Assembly: GCF_023195895.1 (NCBI RefSeq)
Contig: NZ_JALPRK010000010.1
Location: forward strand, 1-64,000
Origin: Paenibacillus mellifer
GTDB lineage: Bacteria > Bacillota > Bacilli > Paenibacillales > Paenibacillaceae
DNA: 64,000 bases
Reading direction: 5' to 3'
Below are positions 53,301 to 60,790 of the stretch, in pieces. The translations under genes were made by a program, and so were the position numbers. How positions within the stretch are numbered: position 1 is the stretch's first letter; each line of letters begins with the position of its first letter. Below the pieces are notes generated by a model. That model was not told where the DNA came from and ran no database searches. It saw only the letters and a program-made list of their open reading frames with translations.

Positions 53301-55198
53301 TCAACCTTACCGAAGCGACATTCGATAAGAATCCGTCCGCCCAGGACGACATCGAAGTCGAAGTGCTCGTCGGCATCGGGAATCTCGGGAGCATTCGGAA
53401 CGGCCAAGTGCCGTTGGTCGAGGGCACGGACTACACCGTAACGGGGAACATCGTGACGATCAAGAAGGAATACCTTGCCGCACAGGCATCGGGAAGCTTG
53501 AAGCTAACGTTCCGCATCAAAGGCGATTTTTACGATGACGTGCATGCGACAGAGGCGAATGGGGATTCCTTCGAGTATACGTTTAAAGGAACGGGCATTG
53601 ATTTGCATATGCCTAAAGGTCCGGCCCAAGGGGAAATGGAGGTTTATATCGACGGACAGCTGAAAGCGACCGTAAACGCCTATGCCGAGTCCCGCAGTGC
53701 CCAGCAGCCGTTGTTCGGCATCTCCAACCTGCCGGCCGGTCAGCATACGGTCAAAGTGGTAAAAAAATCCGGCGAGCTGATGCTGGCGGATCAGTTGATC
53801 TTCCACGTTGCCCCCGGCTCGACGACGCCAACCACGCCAACGAATCCGTCCAACCCGCCGTCGTCCCCATCCGGACCGTTCGGCCCTTCGGCGCCGCCTA
53901 GTCTGGCGGGAACGGAAATCGTCCGCGATCCGGCAAATCGGATCCCGTTGGACATCGTTCGGACGACGTTAACCGACGGAACGAAGCGGGATGAAGTCAA
54001 ACTGAAGGCCGATGCCCAGCTTCGCGCTGCCGTCGACAAGCTGGCGGCCGAAGACGCCGCTTCGCTGAACCTTACGATTCCGGACGCCAAGGATGAAGTG
54101 ACCTCCGTCAAGTTATCGCTCGCCCACGACGTTATCCAGTTGATGACGGAACGCGATCTGGAACTGAAGCTCCAAACGGCAAGCGGAGAGATCACGATTC
54201 CGGTATCCTCCTTACAGGGTTCGACCGGCGATCTGACCGTGACGATCCATCCCGTGAAAGCGGCTGACCAAAGCAAGGAAGTCGAAGGACGCGCCAATAA
54301 AACCGAGGTGGTACTTGCGGCCACAGGGAGTCAAGAGGTGACCGTCATCGGCCGTCCGGTTCAAATCGAAACGAACCTGCAGGACCATGAGGTTGAGCTC
54401 ATTCTGCCGCTGACGGGCTCGGCGCTGAACGATGCGGACCCGTCCAAACTGGGGGTGTACATCGAACACTCCGACGGGACGACGGAGTTTCGGACCGGGG
54501 AAGTTGTTCCTTTGGGGAACGGCAAAGGGTTGAAATTCAAGGTAGACCATTTCAGCACCTTCGCCCTGGTGAAAACGGCCGAAGCGTTGTCGTCAACGCA
54601 TAAAGCCTATATCAGCGGCTATCCGGGTGGGCTGTTCAAACCGGAGAACCGCATCACCCGTGCGGAGATGGCCGCCATGCTGTCCAAGGCCGCAGACCTG
54701 AAGGAGACGGCAGAGGCGTTAGGCTTCAGCGATGTTCCGGCAGGTTATTGGGCTGCCGAGGCGATCGCCAAAGCCTCCCGCATGGGCTTGATGCAAGGCT
54801 ATGCCGATGGCAGATTCAAGCCGGAACAACCGGTCACGCGGGCGGAAATCACGGCCATCGCCGTGAAGTTTATGAAGTCGGCCGCGGGGCAGGGCACCGG
54901 CTTCTCCGACACCGCCGGCCATTGGGCGGAGGAGGCGATCCGGTCCGCCCAAGCGGCAGGGATCGTTAGCGGCTATGCCGACGGCAAGTTCCGACCGGCG
55001 GCTTTCATCACACGGGCCGAGGCAGTGACCGTGATCAACCGTGCGCTGGGCCGGGGGCCGTTGTTCGGAAGCAGCGATGAGCTCCCGGTTTGGCGCGACG
55101 TACCGCAGACCCACTGGGCTTTCCACGATATCGCCGAGGCGTCGACGGAACATGCGGCGAAGCCGAGAGCGGAGGGCGGAGAAGAGCTGAGCAGATAA
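50399..55198 (+). CDS. S-layer-anchored multimodular GH27 glycosidase
   Basis: A secreted protein of 1,599 residues. The signal peptide ends AHA-AD near residue 34. The GH27 catalytic domain spans about 38-450: MGWSSYSLQ, YINIDAGWNG, nucleophile Asp203 in FVKFDS, acid/base Asp262 in VNWDVEAYD. Two full copies of a binding-type module (about 529-660 and 841-955) share DDVHY/GDVHY, FKGTG and VYLDG/IYLDG motifs. Three X2-like modules lie near 666-742, 743-838 and 967-1040 (LNGNTLFSIANGAEAL type, DYTVSGDNVTIKKEYL). A third binding module (1042-1130) lacks its first third. A Pro/Thr/Ser linker (1138-1165), an unassigned domain (1168-1395) and three SLH domains (1401-1570), each with a TRAE motif, follow. 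The enzyme would sit on the cell surface. The start could also be the TTG at 50396. Confidence 0.88.
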   Translation: MIRLLQKTMTCLLAAAITLVPSAYLGPDSKVAHAADNGLAMKPYMGWSSYSLQVYDGPEGNWTSEAKLKMISDAMHEKLQAHGYEYINIDAGWNGSMDEYGRPLPSETLYPNGFENLVDYIHNNGQKVGIYLIPGLSKEAYRLNLPIYGTEYHMQDIAAQPLRQADYWDIDYKIDFSKPGAQEYIHSIADLIASWGIDFVKFDSVTPGSGHNDLSIDARDDVKAWSTALSKHGIWLELSWALDHNYVDFWKKYANGWRVNWDVEAYDRNIGMTQWANIARLFPDAALWWRDAGPGGWNDFDSLNVGNGQTSGLTRDERQTATTLWAIASAQFYTGDDLTNLDSYGLELLTNDEVIAVNQAGRPAHPVSMATNQQVWYANNGDGTYTVALFNLGNKGAAMDVKWSDIGLDGAASVRDLWSHTELGQFAAGLDDIDLEPHASRLFKVTAKNGTSKVNDDDTGVKYTGTWTRNGGKELVQDAQDLNVTIVDSSAAAPGNEVVNDVAAGNEDTIGETSDQAASDSTAAEAGEHWVIFNDNHPSVTYDTYGSGGSWGYSSGRNPDWNDYLGDVHYGEKGEVRFELAFKGTGVDFLTETAESGGDIDIYLDGELKETVSANAPIQQGQIPIYSVRNLPFGEHTVSGVMKGGSYLIVDGFKVYADSLLGATTGGFETINPQDVPVSLPLGGDTLTRIANGSTELVRNTDYTVSGDNVTIKKEYLAQQPPGPLALTFGFAGGDTQTFTVDITGPAIVNSTIHPKTAEFDQKASAQADVTTTMTLNGNTLFSIANGAEALAEGTDFSIEGDTVRIHASYLAAQPTGATELTFQFSAGLPQTLAIDIVNTSGRFLMINNNDPGIRYTGSWNRSTGRNFGDYQDDVHYAETNGDFLEYTFKGTGIQYITEIDPSQGEVDVYLDGAFAGTVDTHADARQPMQAVYSVSGLSDSLHTLKLVKKSGRFMLLDALKVQIPDLINLTEATFDKNPSAQDDIEVEVLVGIGNLGSIRNGQVPLVEGTDYTVTGNIVTIKKEYLAAQASGSLKLTFRIKGDFYDDVHATEANGDSFEYTFKGTGIDLHMPKGPAQGEMEVYIDGQLKATVNAYAESRSAQQPLFGISNLPAGQHTVKVVKKSGELMLADQLIFHVAPGSTTPTTPTNPSNPPSSPSGPFGPSAPPSLAGTEIVRDPANRIPLDIVRTTLTDGTKRDEVKLKADAQLRAAVDKLAAEDAASLNLTIPDAKDEVTSVKLSLAHDVIQLMTERDLELKLQTASGEITIPVSSLQGSTGDLTVTIHPVKAADQSKEVEGRANKTEVVLAATGSQEVTVIGRPVQIETNLQDHEVELILPLTGSALNDADPSKLGVYIEHSDGTTEFRTGEVVPLGNGKGLKFKVDHFSTFALVKTAEALSSTHKAYISGYPGGLFKPENRITRAEMAAMLSKAADLKETAEALGFSDVPAGYWAAEAIAKASRMGLMQGYADGRFKPEQPVTRAEITAIAVKFMKSAAGQGTGFSDTAGHWAEEAIRSAQAAGIVSGYADGKFRPAAFITRAEAVTVINRALGRGPLFGSSDELPVWRDVPQTHWAFHDIAEASTEHAAKPRAEGGEELSR

Positions 55199-55204
55199 AA
55201 AAAG

Positions 55205-55243
55205 GGGAGCACCTCCGGCTTAATGCAGCCGGGAGGTGCTCCC
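55205..55243. terminator. Terminator between convergent GH27 and GH43 genes
   Basis: GGGAGCACCTCC (55205-55216) pairs with GGAGGTGCTCCC (55232-55243), with an inner GGCT/AGCC stem in the loop. An A tract lies on the left and TTGCTTTGCTT on the right, so it could serve both strands. Confidence 0.8.
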
Positions 55244-55252
55244 TTGCTTTGC

Positions 55253-56233
55253 TTATTTATACGGATCGATCGTTTGGATCGTGCCGTCCGGGTTGTAATG
55301 CAGCTCGGTGTATTTCACGCTGCGCTTGTGGTTCACGCCGCCGGACAAAGAGCTGTCATGATAGAACAGGTACCATTTGTCCTGGAATTGCACGATGGAA
55401 TGGTGCGTGGTCCAACCGATGACCGGCGTCAGGATTTTGCCTTTAAAGACATAAGGCCCTTGCGGATTCTTGCTGATTGCATAGACCAGCGTGTGGGTAG
55501 TACCGGTCGAGTAGGACAGGTAGTAGTAGCCATTGTATTTATGCACCCAAGGTCCTTCGAAATACCGCCGGTCTTCGTCCCCGGCCAACAGCGGATTTCC
55601 GTCTTCGTCAACGATGGAAATCTCCTGCGGCGCCGATTTGAAGCTGAGCATGTCGTCGGTTAATTCGGCGAACTGCGGCCCCAGTGCCGGCGCATCCAGT
55701 GCCGGTCCTTCGGCGTCCGGTTTGAAGGTTCCGGTTTGCCATTTCTCTAGTTGGCCGCCCCAAAGTCCGCCGAAATACATATAAGCGCGGTTGTCGTCAT
55801 CGACGAGTACGGCCGGATCGATACTGAAGCTGCCGGGAATGTAGTTTTCTTGCGGCGTGAAAGGACCTGCAGGTGAGGAGCTGGTCGCTACGCCGATGCG
55901 GAAAATGCCTTCTTTGTCCCGAGCAGGGAAATAGAGGTAATACGTATTGTTCTTGTATGCCGCATCCGGAGCCCACAGTTGTTGGCTCGCCCAAGGGATA
56001 TCCCGCAGATGCAGAGCTTCGCCGTGATCGACGCAAGGAGAGTTGAAATCGTCCAGCGAGAGGACGTGGTAATCTTCCATCGCGTATTGGTCGCCGTTAT
56101 CATTGTCGGGACCGTTGTGATCGAGGTCATGGGATGGATAAATATAAATTTTGCCGTCATACACATGGGCGGATGGATCAGCCGTAAAAATGTGCGTAAC
56201 GAGCGGTTCATTCGGACGTACAGGTTTTTCCAC
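55253..56233 (-). CDS. GH43 glycosidase (xylosidase/arabinofuranosidase-like)
   Basis: A 326-residue five-bladed propeller enzyme without signal peptide. The three acidic catalytic residues are visible: base Asp19 in FTADPSAHVYDG, pKa-modulating Asp139 in FSIDPAVLVDDD, and acid Glu227 in YFEGPWVHKYNG. ASQQLWAPDAAYKNNTYYLY is a further family signature. Length matches single-domain GH43 beta-xylosidases or alpha-L-arabinofuranosidases acting on short oligosaccharides. The start is a GTG after AAGGGG. A consensus promoter with an XylR-like palindrome lies just upstream, fitting induction by xylose or a xylo-oligosaccharide. Confidence 0.88.
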   Translation of the reverse strand: MEKPVRPNEPLVTHIFTADPSAHVYDGKIYIYPSHDLDHNGPDNDNGDQYAMEDYHVLSLDDFNSPCVDHGEALHLRDIPWASQQLWAPDAAYKNNTYYLYFPARDKEGIFRIGVATSSSPAGPFTPQENYIPGSFSIDPAVLVDDDNRAYMYFGGLWGGQLEKWQTGTFKPDAEGPALDAPALGPQFAELTDDMLSFKSAPQEISIVDEDGNPLLAGDEDRRYFEGPWVHKYNGYYYLSYSTGTTHTLVYAISKNPQGPYVFKGKILTPVIGWTTHHSIVQFQDKWYLFYHDSSLSGGVNHKRSVKYTELHYNPDGTIQTIDPYK

Positions 56234-56251
56234 GAGGATTCCCCTTTACCT

Positions 56252-56311
56252 AGTTAGTTTGTTGACTAAACTTACTAACTTTAATTATACAGAAGCTTGG
56301 ACAACTATCAA
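56252..56311 (-). promoter_or_regulatory. GH43 promoter with XylR-like operator
   Basis: On the minus strand TTGATA (56306-56311), 16 bases, TATAAT (56284-56289) form a strong promoter. Just downstream, over the expected +1, AGTTAGT (56252-56258) and ACTAACT (56274-56280) form an inverted repeat with inner AGTTT/AAACT matches. This resembles the ROK-type XylR operator (AGTTAGTTT...AAACTAACT). No xylR is in the window. Confidence 0.7.
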
Positions 56312-56467
56312 GCTCTTGAAGTTATTTTCTCCGAAATCGTCGGATTTTATTGGAAAACGAAAGGCTTTACCAGCACATATTTCTGGGATTGAGGGAATAG
56401 GATCACTGTATGATTATAAAATGGAAAAAATTAACATTGGCATGTCCAGGATAAGGAGTGATTGTCG

Positions 56468-57688
56468 ATGACGGATCGTTTGGATCCATCCGCTTCAAGG
56501 CAGCCGGAAAATCATGCTGCCGAGGCATTCGCCGTGCCCGAACCGATAAGGGATGACGGCAGCGGCGCGACCGATACAGGACCTCGGGACGTGATGCGGG
56601 ATCGCGAAAATCCCGATATGCTGGTTCCTCCGGTGACCGATAACGGACTGATTCCGAATCTGAAATTTTCTTTTTCGGATACGCATATGCAGTTGAACCA
56701 AGGGGGTTGGTCGCGGGAAATCACGATTCGGGAGCTGCCGATCGCCACGACGCTGGCAGGGGTGAATATGCGCCTGACGCCGGGAGGCGTGCGGGAGCTG
56801 CATTGGCATCAGCAGGCGGAATGGTCGTTCATGATCTCGGGAAAAGCCCGGATCACCGCAGTGGACCAGGACGGGAGGAACTTCATCGCCGATGTAGGCG
56901 TCGGGGATTTGTGGTATTTTCCGCCGGGGATTCCCCATTCGATCCAAGGGCTGGAGGAAGGCTGCGAGTTTCTGCTTGTGTTCGATGACGGGCATTTCTC
57001 CGATTTGAATACCCTGTCGATTTCAGACTGGTTCGCCCACACGCCCAAGGAGGTGCTGTCGGCGAACTTTGGCGTGCCGCGCAAAGCGTTTGACCATATC
57101 CCTGGAAAGCAGGTATACATCTACCAGGACCGCGTTCCGGGGCCGATCGCCAGCCAGAAGGTCACTTCGCCTTACGGGGAGATTCCCGTCAGTTTCAAGC
57201 ATAGCCTGCTGGCCCAGCAACCGATCCGGACGCCGGGCGGAACCGTGCGCATCGCGGATTCATCGAACTTTCCCATCGCCAAGACGATTGCGGCTGCCCT
57301 CGTGGAAATCAAACCCGGCGCTATGCGGGAAATGCATTGGCACCCGAACAACGACGAATGGCAGTATTATTTGTCGGGCAAAGGACGCATGACGGTGTTC
57401 GCCGGAGGCGGCGTCGCCCGCACGTTCAACGTCCGGGCGGGGGATGTGGGGTATGTCCCGTTCGCTTACGGCCACTATGTTCAAAATACCGGCGACCGCA
57501 GCATCTGGTTCTTGGAAATGTTCCGCAGCGACCGGTTCGCCGATGTGTCGCTGAATCAATGGATGGCGCTGACGCCGCGCGAGCTGGTTCAGGACAATTT
57601 GCACGTCGGCCCCCTGCTAATGGATGCGCTGCGGAAGCAAAAGTGGCCGGTGGTGGAATACGATCGTCCGGTTAAACCTCACTCATAA
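56468..57688 (+). CDS. Oxalate-decarboxylase-like bicupin with altered lid
   Basis: A 406-residue bicupin similar in length and layout to OxdC of Bacillus. The N-terminal manganese site is in [15 protein letters not shown] (His112, His114, Glu118) and the C-terminal one in [16 protein letters not shown] (His290, His292, Glu297), each with a later His (IPHSIQ, YGHYVQ). In B. subtilis OxdC the lid SENST carries the Glu needed for decarboxylation; here the aligned stretch is SDLNT (Asp179). This could change the balance between decarboxylation and oxidation of oxalate. There is no signal peptide. ATG 56468 is chosen over TTG 56462 because AAGGAG is 9 bases away. Its end overlaps the convergent gene by 10 bases. 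Confidence 0.85.
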   Translation: MTDRLDPSASRQPENHAAEAFAVPEPIRDDGSGATDTGPRDVMRDRENPDMLVPPVTDNGLIPNLKFSFSDTHMQLNQGGWSREITIRELPIATTLAGVNMRLTPGGVRELHWHQQAEWSFMISGKARITAVDQDGRNFIADVGVGDLWYFPPGIPHSIQGLEEGCEFLLVFDDGHFSDLNTLSISDWFAHTPKEVLSANFGVPRKAFDHIPGKQVYIYQDRVPGPIASQKVTSPYGEIPVSFKHSLLAQQPIRTPGGTVRIADSSNFPIAKTIAAALVEIKPGAMREMHWHPNNDEWQYYLSGKGRMTVFAGGGVARTFNVRAGDVGYVPFAYGHYVQNTGDRSIWFLEMFRSDRFADVSLNQWMALTPRELVQDNLHVGPLLMDALRKQKWPVVEYDRPVKPHS

Positions 57689-58053
57689 CCTAGGACTTCC
57701 TCCACATCGTCCATCTGCACCACCAGGCGCTGGATTTCGTCCAAATCGCCGCAGCGGGCGGCGATTTGCGGGAGACGAATGCCGAGAACCCGCAGGGATG
57801 GAACGGAAAGCGCTAGGCCGAGCTGCGAGCCGCCGGAAAACTCCGGCGGTTCTTTGGGCCGTACGAGGTCTTCCAGCAGGACGGATACGCCCGGCAAATC
57901 GCCGAAGTCTTCGGCAGCGAACGGCTCAAACGGGCCGGAAACCGGGATGTAGAGCGTCTTCGACCAATCCATTTCACCCGGCCGGGCATCGACAATCAGT
58001 TGCAACGGTCGGGTGGAATCCGTGTAAAAATCGCAATACGCCGCGATCCGCAT
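57679..58053 (-). CDS. Hypothetical protein linked to the ImmA-type gene
   Basis: A 124-residue protein I do not recognise. It begins [20 protein letters not shown] and has acidic, Pro/Leu-rich body segments ([32 protein letters not shown]). There is no membrane segment or signal peptide. GGGAGGGCGGTG precedes the ATG, which lies two bases after the stop of the ImmA-type gene, so they are co-translated. The frame continues upstream to 58422, but that part is the out-of-frame shadow of the protease. It may be a modulator of the repressor-protease switch. Confidence 0.65.
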   Translation of the reverse strand: MRIAAYCDFYTDSTRPLQLIVDARPGEMDWSKTLYIPVSGPFEPFAAEDFGDLPGVSVLLEDLVRPKEPPEFSGGSQLGLALSVPSLRVLGIRLPQIAARCGDLDEIQRLVVQMDDVEEVLGYE

Positions 58054-58055
58054 CG

Positions 58056-58655
58056 TCACCGCCCTCCCTGTCCGCCGATTTGCCGCTCCAGCTGGGACAA
58101 CATGCGCCGGGTCTCCGGCGACCAGCCCTTCTCCGCTTCGCGCTGGCGGCGGGTTGCTTCCTGGGCCGCCGCGATCAGGCTGCCGTGCAGCACCCGCCGC
58201 TGGATTTGATCCAGCCGCTGCTCCGCCAGCTCCGGCGGAACATGGAATTGCTCGGCGATATAAGCCACCGCCTCGCTGCGATGATCCGGCACCGGCAGCT
58301 TGGCGAACATATAAAAGGGGATGGCGGCGTAGAGCACGAACTGTTCGGCTTCGGTCTCCTGGGCATGCATGAACAGCTCCGTCATCCGGCGCTGATCCCC
58401 GGCATGGCGCAGCACATGGCATAACTCATGAAAGAAGACGACCCGGGCCTGAACCGTCTCCAACCCTTTGTTCAGAAAAATCACGTTCTCCTCGTTATCC
58501 GAAAAGGAAGGGTGATTCCCGTAAACCAGCCCGATGCCGAAGGCTTCGGCGATTCGCTCGATATCGAGATCGGCCGGAGCCGATATCCCATGGTTCAGAT
58601 ATTTGGCGTTCATCCATTGTTCCAGATGGGTCTCATGATAATAGGCATATAACAT
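58056..58655 (-). CDS. ImmA/IrrE-type metallopeptidase
   Basis: A protein of about 199 residues with the zinc motif HELCH (His76, His80) in VVFFHELCHVLRHAG and a downstream acidic segment ETEAEQFVLYAAIPFYMF that supplies the third ligand. This is the family of ImmA (ICEBs1) and PBSX XkdA, proteases that cleave the XRE-type repressor of their element. The C-terminal tail is charged. GTG 58664 is also possible, but GGGGTG is well placed for the ATG at 58655. It follows the repressor gene at 58774 on the same strand, the usual ImmR-ImmA order. About 110 bases between them hold no gene. Confidence 0.87.
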   Translation of the reverse strand: MLYAYYHETHLEQWMNAKYLNHGISAPADLDIERIAEAFGIGLVYGNHPSFSDNEENVIFLNKGLETVQARVVFFHELCHVLRHAGDQRRMTELFMHAQETEAEQFVLYAAIPFYMFAKLPVPDHRSEAVAYIAEQFHVPPELAEQRLDQIQRRVLHGSLIAAAQEATRRQREAEKGWSPETRRMLSQLERQIGGQGGR

Positions 58656-58773
58656 CCAAATCACCCCGAATCAGAATGTATGTTCGGTTCGTAGTCCGAA
58701 ATAAGGGCCCTTCAGGAGCAGGGCCGTCGTTACTGGTTTTATATAAGTTAGTTAAACTTCGATCTGAATGGAC

Positions 58774-59127
58774 CTACTTCGCTTCGTCCCCGTTCAGCAG
58801 CTTCTTTTTCTGCTCCCGGTACGCTTTCAAAGCGGCCTCCATCATGGCGATTTCATCCGCCGTATACGCTTCGGGACCGCCGAAAAAGGACAAGCTCATG
58901 CCTTTTTCCGCTGCAGGTGACGGGTCGGGCGTCCGGCCCAGCAAGTAATCGGCGCTGGTATCCAGAGCGTCGACGATATTGCGCAGCACCTCCGGATCCG
59001 GCTTGCGGTCGTTCGTCTCGTACCGGGACAATTGCACGACCGAAATGTCCGCTTGGGAGGCCAGGTCCTTTTGCGTGAGCTGACGTTGTTCACGAAGATA
59101 TTTGATCCGATCGCCTAGCGTTTGCAT
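58774..59127 (-). CDS. XRE-family repressor of the phage-derived element
   Basis: A 117-residue HTH_3 repressor. The helix-turn-helix is RIKYLREQRQLTQKDLASQA, DISVVQLSRYETNDRKPDPE, then LRNIVDALDTSADYLLGR. The C-terminal half (TADEIAMMEAALKAYREQKK) probably dimerises. It resembles ImmR and the PBSX Xre repressor. GAGGAG before ATG 59127 fixes the start. Five palindromes TTRCCAAATTGGTAA-like at 59170-59410 are its likely operators, one filling the spacer of the divergent promoter. The adjacent ImmA-type protease would relieve repression. Confidence 0.92.
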   Translation of the reverse strand: MQTLGDRIKYLREQRQLTQKDLASQADISVVQLSRYETNDRKPDPEVLRNIVDALDTSADYLLGRTPDPSPAAEKGMSLSFFGGPEAYTADEIAMMEAALKAYREQKKKLLNGDEAK

Positions 59128-59169
59128 GGTTACTCCTCTTCCTTGCCGTTTCATTTAGTGTAGCACAAG

Positions 59170-59410
59170 TTGCCAAATTGGTAAAGTGCCGGTGAGTTGA
59201 ATGGAAACATTTTATATTGTCAAATTGGTAATAATGTGGCTTGACATTACCGAAATGGCAACTTATAATCAGGTTACAGTTACCAAATTGGTAAAAAAGA
59301 GGAGGTTATAATAGGGTTAAACGAGGCTCCAGGCTGATTCACGCTGATTCATGCATGGACAAGCAAGCGGATAGGGCGAAAGGAATACAACTAAATTGCC
59401 AAAATGGCAA
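59170..59410. promoter_or_regulatory. Switch region: five repressor operators and a consensus promoter
   Basis: Palindromic 15-mers lie at 59170-59184 (TTGCCAAATTGGTAA), 59217-59231 (TTGTCAAATTGGTAA), 59247-59261 (TTACCGAAATGGCAA), 59280-59294 (TTACCAAATTGGTAA) and 59396-59410 (TTGCCAAAATGGCAA). A perfect sigma-A promoter on the + strand, TTGACA (59241-59246), 17 bases, TATAAT (59264-59269), has the third operator filling its spacer. It faces the ArpU-like and tail genes. The first two operators probably control the repressor gene. The last lies 22 bases before the ArpU-like start. Confidence 0.85.
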
Positions 59411-59432
59411 TAAACTATAGGAGGGACATCAG

Positions 59433-59921
59433 ATGGGGAGAAGACGCATTCATGTGTATCATGCTTTATTCGATTCATTGCCGGTGGACGAAGCGGCAAC
59501 CCGGGCTGCGGTGGAGAAGCGGCTGGAGGAAGTCAGGCGGTACCGGCAGGTCGGATGGATTCGCAAGGAAGCGTTCATCACTGCTGGATATGAACCCCGG
59601 TTGCATGGCGCAACCCACGTTGTCAGCCAACCGACGGAACGACTAGCGATCGGGAACGTGGATAAGGAAGCGGAGCTGATTCGCAAATCGGAACTGCTGG
59701 ACCTCGCCATGGAGAGGCTGTCGGAAGAGCAGCGAGAGGTCATCCGGCGGAGTTATTTGGATCAGAAAGCCGAATACGATTTCATCAGCTGCGGCGAAAT
59801 GGGCATCAGTGACCGAACGTACCGCCGCATCAAAGCCAGCGCCATCCGCCTCTTAGCGGCGGCCCTAAAGCTGGAGGTATACCAAGAAGAACCGCATACG
59901 TCAAAACACGGGGTCGGCTGA
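59433..59921 (+). CDS. ArpU-like phage late-gene regulator
   Basis: A 162-residue protein. The C-terminal half resembles sigma region 4 and ArpU-family phage regulators: ELLDLAMERLSEEQREVIRR, SYLDQKAEYDFISCGEMGIS, DRTYRRIKASAIRLLAAALK. The N-terminal half (VDEAATRAAVEKRLEEVRRY) is helical. Such proteins switch on late or structural operons, as Xpf does in PBSX. AGGAGGG precedes the ATG. It is the first gene under the repressor-controlled promoter and directly precedes tail genes. A terminator at its stop means the tail genes need their own promoter, presumably activated by this protein. Confidence 0.82.
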   Translation: MGRRRIHVYHALFDSLPVDEAATRAAVEKRLEEVRRYRQVGWIRKEAFITAGYEPRLHGATHVVSQPTERLAIGNVDKEAELIRKSELLDLAMERLSEEQREVIRRSYLDQKAEYDFISCGEMGISDRTYRRIKASAIRLLAAALKLEVYQEEPHTSKHGVG

Positions 59922-59936
59922 TAGCCGGCTTTTTTT
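59913..59936 (+). terminator. Terminator overlapping the end of the ArpU-like gene
   Basis: GTCGGC (59913-59918) pairs with GCCGGC (59924-59929) across TGATA, followed by seven T (59930-59936). Confidence 0.75.
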
Positions 59937-60068
59937 GCGACTGAAGTGAGTTTACGCTGTCCGATAGCTGTCCGGCGGGTGTCCGTCACTTGTCCGTTCG
60001 TTTGGTTTTACCCATGGTACATTGGTAGCGTGGAAAGGAAAAGGGATTGAACAACCGAATGACCGAAG

Positions 60069-60097
60069 AAAACCGCTGACGTTCCCGGCGGTTTTTT
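60069..60097 (+). terminator. Second terminator-like hairpin before the tail genes
   Basis: AAAACCGC pairs with GCGGTTTT across an 11-base loop, followed by TTG. With the terminator at 59913 it brackets about 130 bases (59940-60068) that hold no recognisable gene. A short transcript from a late promoter or an antitermination step is possible. Confidence 0.6.
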
Positions 60098-60120
60098 GCT
60101 TTAGGAAGGAGGGGGGGACG

Positions 60121-60279
60121 ATGCGAGATAAGAAGAAAACGCCGCCGTATCCATTCGAACCCGAATGGGTGCAGCCGGCGCGTTGCCGGGGATGCATCTG
60201 GGGGCGGTTGGAGGGAACAAAGCAGTTTTGCAGTTTGCCGCGTTGTATGCATGGCGATTCCATGCTGGAAAGGGGGTGA
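60121..60279 (+). CDS. Small Cys-rich protein of the tail cassette
   Basis: A 52-residue protein beginning MRDKKKTPPYPFEPEWVQP. It holds two Cys pairs, CRGC (CxxC) and CSLPRC (CxxxxC), 14 residues apart, suggesting a small zinc knuckle. GGAGGGGGG lies 4-5 bases before the ATG. It is the first gene of the tail transcription unit, and its end is close to the next gene. I do not recognise its role; a regulatory or assembly-linked part is possible. Confidence 0.6.
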   Translation: MRDKKKTPPYPFEPEWVQPARCRGCIWGRLEGTKQFCSLPRCMHGDSMLERG

Positions 60280-60299
60280 TTGCCATTGCAGAAGACGAG

Positions 60300-60785
60300 A
60301 TGCTTTTAATTCCGGATCCGGCGCCGATCACGAGTGATTCATGGATGACGGAATTAGCCCAATGGTCGTTGGCGGTGCTAGGACCCGAGTGGAAAGCTTA
60401 CTGCGGGGCGTGGCCGCCGGACGTAGCCGCTCCGGCCGTCATGTGGCGGATGATCGGCATGGATGTGCGGGCGTTGGGCCCGTCGTCTTTTGAGGTTCAA
60501 AAGCGGATGACGGCTTATCTATTAGCGGAAGACGCGGACCGGGAGCATACCGCGGTGCTGCGGTTGCTGGAAGCGCTGGGAACGGCGGTGAAAATCCCGC
60601 TGGACTCTGCGGCCAAACGGTATTTGCGGATTGCCGATCCGAAGATGAGCGTGCTGCCGGAGGGAACGGCGGAGGGTAAGCCGGCCCAGGGGCCGCTTAC
60701 GGTCACGTTGATCCGGCGCACGTCAAAGCCGGCCGCGGAAGCGCCGTTGATGCGATCCGTTTTTTATCAATCGACAATGAGGTGA
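60300..60785 (+). CDS. Phage-cassette protein of unknown function upstream of the tail sheath
   Basis: About 161 residues starting MLLIPDPAPITSDSWMTELA. It has no membrane segment. Its position two genes before the sheath corresponds to the XkdI/XkdJ neighbourhood of PBSX, where head-tail connector or tail-completion proteins are encoded, but I see no firm sequence match. The body is Ala/Arg/Glu-rich (MTAYLLAEDADREHTAVLRL). The start is unsure. AGGGGGTGA at 60271-60279 would best serve a non-standard ATT at 60285 or a GTG at 60276; ATG 60300 is the first standard one. It overlaps the next frame slightly. Confidence 0.6.
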   Translation: MLLIPDPAPITSDSWMTELAQWSLAVLGPEWKAYCGAWPPDVAAPAVMWRMIGMDVRALGPSSFEVQKRMTAYLLAEDADREHTAVLRLLEALGTAVKIPLDSAAKRYLRIADPKMSVLPEGTAEGKPAQGPLTVTLIRRTSKPAAEAPLMRSVFYQSTMR

Positions 60786-60790
60786 GTAAC

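Noticed and set aside
58056..58422. Upstream extension of the hypothetical gene ending at 57679
   Set aside because: That part is out of frame with, and fully overlaps, the ImmA-type protease. A strong ribosome-binding site selects the ATG at 58053.
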